Assembly (NCBI RefSeq): GCF_963169125.1
Contig: NC_084795.1
Location: 134,581,701 to 134,645,700, forward strand
Origin: Humulus lupulus
Lineage: Eukaryota; Streptophyta; Magnoliopsida; Rosales; Cannabaceae
Reading direction: 5' to 3'
DNA length: 64,000 nt
Shown: in pieces, positions 58,060-64,000 of the stretch
Numbering within the stretch: the first letter of the stretch is position 1
Layout: the number at the start of each line of letters is the position of its first letter
Notes under the pieces: generated by a model
The model's database searches: none
What the model saw: only the letters and a program-made list of their open reading frames with translations
What the model was told of the DNA's origin: nothing
Program-made: the position numbers and the translations under genes

Positions 58060-59020
58060 TTGTAGTTCAAACGGGCAATGGCTAGCCATGAAAAGGAACT
58101 ATGGCTCGAAGCCATGAAACAGGAAATAGAGTCCATGTACTCAAATTCCGTGTGGGATCTTGTGGAAACACCTAGTGACTTTAGGGCCATTGGGTACAAG
58201 TGGATCTACAAGAAGAAACGAGGTGTTGATGGAAATATCGAGACTTATAAAGCTCGATTAGTAGCAAAGGGTTATACCCAAAGAGAAGGCGTGGACTATG
58301 AGGAAACTTTTAGTCCGGTAGCCATGCTCAAGTCCATTCGCATCCTCCTATCCATAGCAGCCGCTCTCGACTATGAGATCGGGAAAATGGACGTCAAGAT
58401 AACTTTTCTTAATGGAAGGCTTGACAAAGTTATTTATATGGATCAACCGGAAGGATTTAAAGTAGCTGGACAAGAAGGAAAAGTTTGCAAGTTGAATAGG
58501 TCCATCTATGGACTTAAGCAAGCTTCTTGCTCCTAGAATCTTAGGTTTGATGAAATAATCAAAACCTATGGCTTTGAAGAAAATATTGATGAGCCCTGTG
58601 TTTACCAACTGAAGGCAAATCAAATAGGGGTATTCCTGGTTCTTTATGTAGATGATATCTTACTCATTGGAAACAATGTTCAGAAATTATCAGATGTGAA
58701 GAATTGGTTAAGCACTCAATTCCAAATGAAGGATTTGGGTGAAGCAAGTTATGTTCTAGGTATCCAGATCATTAGGGATAGAAAGAACAAACTCTTAGCT
58801 CTATCTTAAGCAACTTACATAGATAAAGTGCTTGAACATTTCTCAATGACAAATTCAAAGAAAGGACGTTTACCCTCTCGCGATGGAGTTCATCTTTCAA
58901 AGAAGCAATCTCCCTAGACTCCTGAAGAGGAAGATGCAATGAGAAAAGTTCCTTACGCATCTGCAGCTGAAAGTCTGATGTATGCCATGTTGTGTACTAG
59001 ACCAGATATCTGTTATGCTT
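58060..59020 (+). pseudogene. CopB reverse transcriptase, before MITE
   Basis: Copia RT: NSVWDLVETP, GYKWIYKKKRG, KARLVAKGYTQREGVDYEETFSPVA (read in parts), MDVKITFLNG, SIYGLKQAS and catalytic YVDDILLIGN at about 58646. Stops at 58534 (TAG), 58807 (TAA) and 58916 (TAG). The frame reaches the TRPDICYA motif just before the hAT-like insert at 59021. Confidence 0.9.
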
Positions 59021-59443
59021 TAGGGGTGAACATTTGACCAGAAAAACTCGCAAACCCGCTTGATCCCCAACCCGAAAACCAGTATTTTGGGAAAACCCAT
59101 CGGATTCGGGTTAAATTCGACCCGAACCCGTCAGGAGTCGGGTTGGGTTCGAGTTTGAAATTTGTTGAACTTGAGTTCGGGTTCAGACCCGAAACCCGAA
59201 AAAAAATGATATTTTTGAAATAAATGTAAAAAAATGGTATTTTTGCAAAATTGGGTTTTTCAGCCCAAAACCCAAGAGGCCCAGCCCAACCCAAAAACCA
59301 ACCCAAACAAACCCGAAACCCGAAACCTCACAAAACCCTGAATTTTTCGGATCAGTTTCGGTAACATTTTTCTCCACCCGAAACCCGCAAAACCCGAACT
59401 CGATGCACCTGAAACCCGAAAATCCGACCCATGTGCTCCCCTA
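59021..59443. mobile_element. hAT-like MITE in CopB RT
   Basis: A 423 bp insert breaking the ICYA|VGV region of RT. Ends TAGGGGTGAACAT and ATGTGCTCCCCTA form imperfect inverted repeats, and the interior is rich in acccgaa/ttcgggt motifs common in non-autonomous hAT elements of plants. Flanks ttatgctt and ctatgcag agree at 5 of 8 positions, so the 8 bp duplication is eroded or the ends are off by a base. ORFs on the minus strand are compositional. Confidence 0.7.
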
Positions 59444-60056
59444 CTATGCAGTGGGAGTAGTGAGCAGGTATTAGTCAAACCCAGGATCAGAACATTGGAT
59501 AGCAGCTAAGCATATCCTGAAGTATTTAAGGCTGACTAGGGAATATATGTTAGTCTACAAGGGTGGTGTTCTAAACCCTGTAGGCTACACTGATTAAGAT
59601 TTTTAGACTGATGTCGATGACAGGAAGTCTACTTCTGGAATTGAGTTTACTCTTGGGGGTGGAGCTGTGATAAGGAGAAGCATAAAACAGTCTGCAATCT
59701 CAGATTCCACCATGGAGGTTGAGTACATAGTTGCGTCAAAAGCAGCTAATGAAATAATTTGGCTAGAGAAGTTCTATTCGGATCTTGGTGTTATTCTAGA
59801 AATGGATAAAACGCTTGTGTTGTTTTGTGACAATACAGGAGCGATAGCCAACTTGAAAAAACCTCGTAGTCACAAGTGGAGTAAGCATATAGAAATGAAG
59901 TATCACATTATTCGAGAATATGTGGCCAGGGGAGATGTGAAGGTTATGAAGATTGCAACTGAATACAATCTTACAGATCCGTTTACAAAGACACTACCAG
60001 AAGCTACATTTGATAAGCATATCAAGGAAATGGGATTAGTAGAATTAAGGCATTAG
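59444..60056 (+). pseudogene. CopB RNase H
   Basis: Continues pol after the MITE: SEHW, HILKYL, VYKGGVLNPVGYTD, then a stop at 59596-59598 and another near 59605. The segment 59667-60056 has the glutamate of MEVEYIVAS, FCDNTGAIA, HIEMKYHIIRE and NLTDPFTKTLP, the copia RNase H signature. It ends at TAG 60054-60056, 25 bp before the 3' LTR. Confidence 0.9.
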
Positions 60057-60067
60057 TTTCAATTAGT

Positions 60068-60080
60068 GCAAGTGAGAGTT
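60068..60080 (+). promoter_or_regulatory. CopB polypurine tract
   Basis: gcaagtgagagtt immediately precedes the TGTTGGGG start of the 3' LTR. Confidence 0.8.
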
Positions 60081-62090
60081 TGTTGGGGTTTTATGCCCTA
60101 ATTAAAACCCAATTCTTTGTAATTGCATTTTATTATCAATAAAAGAATAGAAATAATTTTTTGACTTGGTCAATCACTTTGCTCACAAGTTTTATTTTCA
60201 TGATTATTTGTTTAATATAAACTTCTATTAAATCCCGAGCATATAGCTAATCGTATTTATAGTGACATAATCACAGTGGAATATAAGTATGATTATATGT
60301 TCAAAATAAGTTAGTCCTAAGATTAGTTAGTACACAGGATTTACACTGACTTGCCAATCTACGATATGATCTACTTACACATTATGGTGTTATGTTCTTT
60401 CGAGAACATTAGCAAAGTAGATAAGATCGGATGTATTTGTTACATTGGACATGACCGATATTGACAGTTGATAAGATAAGGAAACATATCGTTATTATCT
60501 ATTCTAGTCATATCATATAGTTGACATAGGTCAATTTAATCTCAATTCTGAGTGGTTAGTATTATAACTGATTGTATTATTTGAGTTCTTTGACTTGTTC
60601 GTTACAAGCTTACCCTACGGAGTAGCCCATACTTACATCTTGGGAACTCGGTAGTATAATTGAGTGGGAGTGTTAATCATAGATATGAACATCTATAGCT
60701 TCTGATGAAGAAGTGAAACAATGGTTTCCTTTTAGTTTGGTTCAATGTGTTAAATGATAGAGATCTTATTTTAGTAATTAAATTAGTTTACTAAAATATC
60801 ATTTACAAGGAACTAAGTGTTTTAAGGATAAAATACAATGAGGGGTAAAACGATATTTTAGTCCCATCTCGTTGTAGACCGTCTATAGAGGATTGAGTGA
60901 CAATTATGGTTGTAACAATGGATAATTAATAACATATCTATATTTTTTATAGAGCGTTCTATGAATTCAAGAGTGCAATTCCGAGTCTTTAGTGGAGTCA
61001 CGAGGAATTAATAAGTTAGTAAATTTATTTGTTAGATTTATGATAACTTATTGGAGCTTGATTTCATAGGCCCATGGTCCCCATTGTACCCTGGATAAAA
61101 TCATCTAGACAGTCTCAATTAATTGATTTAATTATAAATTAGAATTATCAAAGTTGACCAGGTCAATTTTGGATAGTTTCACGAAGTTATGTAATATTGA
61201 GAAGAAAAGAGAAATTAAGGCAGATTTATTAATTAAGATAAACGTGTATCTAAATTAATAAATAAGTTTAAATCAAGGTTCAAAGTATAAATAATTAATT
61301 TGATAAAGGATTTACATAATTATTTAATTAATTAAATCAATAGAAAATAATATATGCCTTGATTTTATGTCTAATGGGCTTATAATCAAATGGGAAATTT
61401 CACGGGCCTAAAACCCATGATATTCGACCTAGGGCTGTTTATTGGCTATTATTTTATTGATGTTTTAATTAAATTAAATGCCCTAATTGACTCTATAAAA
61501 GGAGTGCTAAGTGAGCGATGAAAACATAAGTTCAGAAGTAAAAACACAAGTTTCTGATAATTTTTTATATTCTCTCTAAACACAAGTCCTTTTCTAAGCC
61601 TCTTAGTTATTTTCTCTTCTTCTCTCTGTATCTATTTCATGTGTTGAGAATTGCCCACTCTGGTCTAGGTTATTCTAAGGATACTTTGGAAGGTTGTGAA
61701 GAAAATTGAAGATTAGTTCAGTTTCTTAGTAATACTCTGCGACAGAAATGATACAAGTGTTAGAGAAACTGAAGGAATGACTCATTCATTCTGCTGCATA
61801 TAATAATTGCCCACTCTAGTCTAGGTGATTCTAAGGATACTTTGGAAGGCTGAGAAGAAAATTGAAGATCGCTTCAGTTTCTTGGTAATACTTTGCGACA
61901 GAAAGGATACAAAGGTTAGAGAAACTGAAGGAATGACTCATTCATTCCGCTGTATATAATGTAAGTATTCTTATCATTATTTCTCTTTGAATTAAATTTT
62001 AGAAACATGTTCTAGGTTATCTCATATTAATTTGTTTAATATTAGATCTACATGAAAATAAATAAAGATCTTGTATAAGTTTCTCCCACA
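60081..62090 (+). repeat. CopB 3' LTR
   Basis: 2010 bp, TGTTGGGG to CTCCCACA. It contains a ~160 bp tandem duplication (61645-61804 and 61805-61960) that is single copy in the 5' LTR. It shares the catgtgttgaga motif with the other copia LTRs here. Non-coding. Confidence 0.92.
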
Positions 62091-62540
62091 AGTACCTGTA
62101 TGACTTGTGTAGTAATTAGGTTTACATGCTTAATGCCTTTAATATGTTTAAGTTTATCACAGAGATGTAGAAAACCTGCATATAGGTTGAGATCTTATAT
62201 CTTGAAAAAGAATAGGAATCGATTTAGGTTAACCTGCTATTTGAATAGGAAGAAAGAAATCTAGAATTGATTAATAAAATTAGTAGAATGAAAAGTTAAT
62301 GAAATTAATACCCTAGGTCTTTTTAATAGTGATTTTAAATCTTTTAATTAGTTGTTTTTGTTCAAAGTTATTTTTAATTTTAAAATTAAATTCAAAAATC
62401 AAAATTTTAGTTGCCAAATAGAAAGTAAAAAAACAATTGTTGGTAATTAGAAAACAGTCTTCGTGGGAACGAGACTCTACTTATCATATATTACTTGAAT
62501 CGATTGCGTGCACTTGTGTATATATAACTTGTGTATATAT
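62091..62540 (+). repeat. Fragment of an Athila-like LTR, plus orientation
   Basis: Around 62455-62540 the sequence gtgggaacgagactctacttatc, tattacttgaatcgatt, cgtgcacttgtg mirrors, in the opposite orientation, the signature near the end of the LTRs at 6738 and 62751. CopB apparently inserted into this older LTR. Boundaries are uncertain. Confidence 0.5.
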
Positions 62541-62750
62541 TACAGTCTTGTGCACTTGCGATCAATAAACTAAATTTTGACTCCAATTAAGGTGTTCAAG
62601 AAATTTCCATTTCTCCAAATGAAAATTAATTATTAACTTTATTAGTATCTTCTTAAACCAATATTTGATTTCAATAAATCAAATATATTTTTTTTAAAAT
62701 GAATACTAATTTTCTTGTTTCACAAACAAGATATTTGACTAATTAAATAG
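62541..62750. other. Unassigned AT-rich spacer
   Basis: 210 bp of AT-rich sequence with no ORF and no match to neighbours that I can see. Confidence 0.4.
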
Positions 62751-64000
62751 TGTTGTGGATTTTCCTAAGTGTGTGCAAGTGTACACAATCGTTGAACAAG
62801 TAGTATAATGAAAGTAATTTTTATCGTCTCCTCAAAGATTGTCAAACAAATATTGTAAAAATCAACATCAAATAATTGGGGGTACAATTAAATATTTTTT
62901 TTATGATTTAATCAATTGAATTAAAGAACAAAAAGAACTATACAAGAGAATTAAAATAGGTCTTTGACAATAAAGCTAGAAAATGACAAATTGTAATTAA
63001 TATTGTGATAAAAGTTAGGCATATCAAATCCCCCTAATTTGTAATTTTGCCCCTGATGTTGCAACAAAGTTCATAGCAAAGTTCTCTTGTAACTATGATT
63101 TCCAATTTAATGCACATGCCATTTTTCCAAATGCTCATGTTAAAATTCCATCAATTAAATTCACATACTCCTAGGCTCAATTTAATTTCAAGAACATAAT
63201 TTCAAGCATCAATCCTTCAAGTTTGCAAGGTGAATAAAATATCCCTAAGTTATCCACTAATCAATAACAAAGTTATCAACATGCATCAATCAAGCATTTC
63301 CACTAATTTTAACCCTTACGAAATTAAAACTAACTTGTCTCTCCCCTAAGTTGATCATTCTCAAGCAAGAAATTTGTACAATAAAAATAGCTCAAATGAA
63401 CAAGAGAAATTTTTCATAACACATTCAACACTTTGGGGCTGATTACAAATTAGGGTTCATCAATATCCCTAACACAAAAAATTTAGTTCATAGTCAAAAT
63501 GCCCAAATCACCACAATAAATATTCAACATTATCTCAAGAGTTCAAGAAAGAAAGAAAAAGAAAATTAAATTAAATGAAAGTAGAGTTTAGAAAAACAAG
63601 CCAAATTGATAGAGATAATCTATTGTTTGTCTTCTAACTCTTCTTCTTCTTCTAGCTTCCTTCTCCTAGGTTTTTTTCTCTTCTCTTCTTGATGATTTCA
63701 GCTCAAAAGTGCAGAAAAAAAACTATCTTCAATGCAGCATGGGCGGCTGGGTTTTTCTTGGAGAAGAAGATCATCTCCTTTTTTTTTTTGGGCTCACAAA
63801 GGGTATAAACCCTCCCTTTCTCTCTCTACACGTGGGGGACCACTTCCTTTTCCTTTTCAGAATTTTGCAGCTCATTTCCACCTCATGTTCCCACTATTCA
63901 AGGCTCTCTCCACCTTATTTAATCACATGCCAAGTGTGCAACTTTATGCTGCAGGCTGCCCACACTTTGCTGCAGCAAAGTTGACTGATGTTACAACAAA
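62751..64000 (-). repeat. Athila-like LTR, cut by the window end
   Basis: Begins tgttgtggattt, carries gcaagtgtacacaatcg and tcgtctcctcaaagattg, and runs colinear with the solo LTR at 6738-8227 (shared blocks at 63390-63500 versus 7390-7500, and gctgcagcaaa at 63968 versus 7958). The far end lies beyond 64000, so solo or full-length status is unknown. An ORF at 63709-63984 inside it has no domain. Confidence 0.7.

Larger units (their letters stand above)
15042..62090 (+). mobile_element. CopB: Ty1/copia element spread over 47 kb by nested insertions
   Basis: The 5' LTR part (15042-15868 plus 30208-30412), PBS, leader, gag, protease, integrase, RT, RNase H, PPT and 3' LTR (60081-62090) are all in copia order on the + strand. 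GypA interrupts the 5' LTR, AthB interrupts the leader and a hAT-like MITE interrupts the RT; each can be removed at its target duplication to give contiguous CopB sequence. The left ~790 bp of the 5' LTR are missing, so no target duplication of CopB itself can be shown. All ORFs are broken. Confidence 0.9.

Noticed and set aside
63709..63984. ORF of 91 codons near the window end
   Set aside because: Lies inside an Athila-like LTR, low-complexity start, no recognisable domain.

Overview
The window is repeat-dense plant nuclear DNA, almost certainly from a eudicot. It consists of nested LTR retrotransposons: Ty1/copia, Ty3/gypsy Tat-like with two RNase H domains, Athila-like, solo LTRs resembling Tekay-type chromoviruses, and Cassandra TRIMs. 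I see no intact host gene, tRNA gene, genuine rRNA gene or CRISPR array. Element names (CopA, CopB, CopC, GypA, GypB, AthB) are local labels. Lineage names rest on motifs and layout read by eye, not on database searches.

Layout. (1) 1-6629: CopA, a decayed + strand copia element whose 5' LTR remnant is fused to integrase and whose RT/RNase H is split by a 2.4 kb solo LTR (1942-4372). (2) 6630-15041: solo and truncated elements. These are an Athila-like solo LTR (6738-8227), a minus-strand copia remnant CopC (8256-12391), an 814 bp solo LTR inside it (10771-11584, TSD agaat), and a second Tekay-like solo LTR (12392-14769, TSD gtttt). (3) 15042-62090: CopB, a + strand copia element spread over 47 kb because other elements landed in it. 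GypA (15869-30202, TSD cttgg) sits in its 5' LTR. AthB (30705-53621, minus strand, TSD gtgcg) sits in its leader. A hAT-like MITE (59021-59443) sits in its RT. Within these, a tandem Cassandra array (16354-18059, TSD cccta) lies in the GypA 5' LTR, and GypB (35139-47438, TSD tagtc), a relative of GypA, lies in the AthB pol. (4) 62091-64000: fragments of Athila-like LTRs in both orientations, the last cut by the window edge.

Two observations deserve most attention. First, the Cassandra array holds four complete 372 bp LTRs and three ~72 bp internal segments (each with a PBS and a PPT) inserted as one unit with a single 5 bp target duplication. Each LTR carries 5S-rRNA-like sequence. Second, GypA and GypB both carry, between integrase and 3' LTR and on the opposite strand, what looks like a spliced gene. 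It has its own TATA box, a ~0.5 kb 5' UTR intron and three short coding introns at matching places and mostly matching phase, and it encodes a plant gypsy-type transposon domain followed by a coiled coil. This cassette is bracketed by two polypurine-tract-like motifs and preceded by ~120 bp tandem repeats.

Every protein-coding stretch is broken. Most stops look like C-to-T or G-to-A changes (CAG to TAG, CAA to TAA, CGA to TGA, TGG to TAG), as expected for old, silenced, methylated elements. The relative order readable from nesting is CopB first, then GypA and AthB, then the Cassandra array and GypB.
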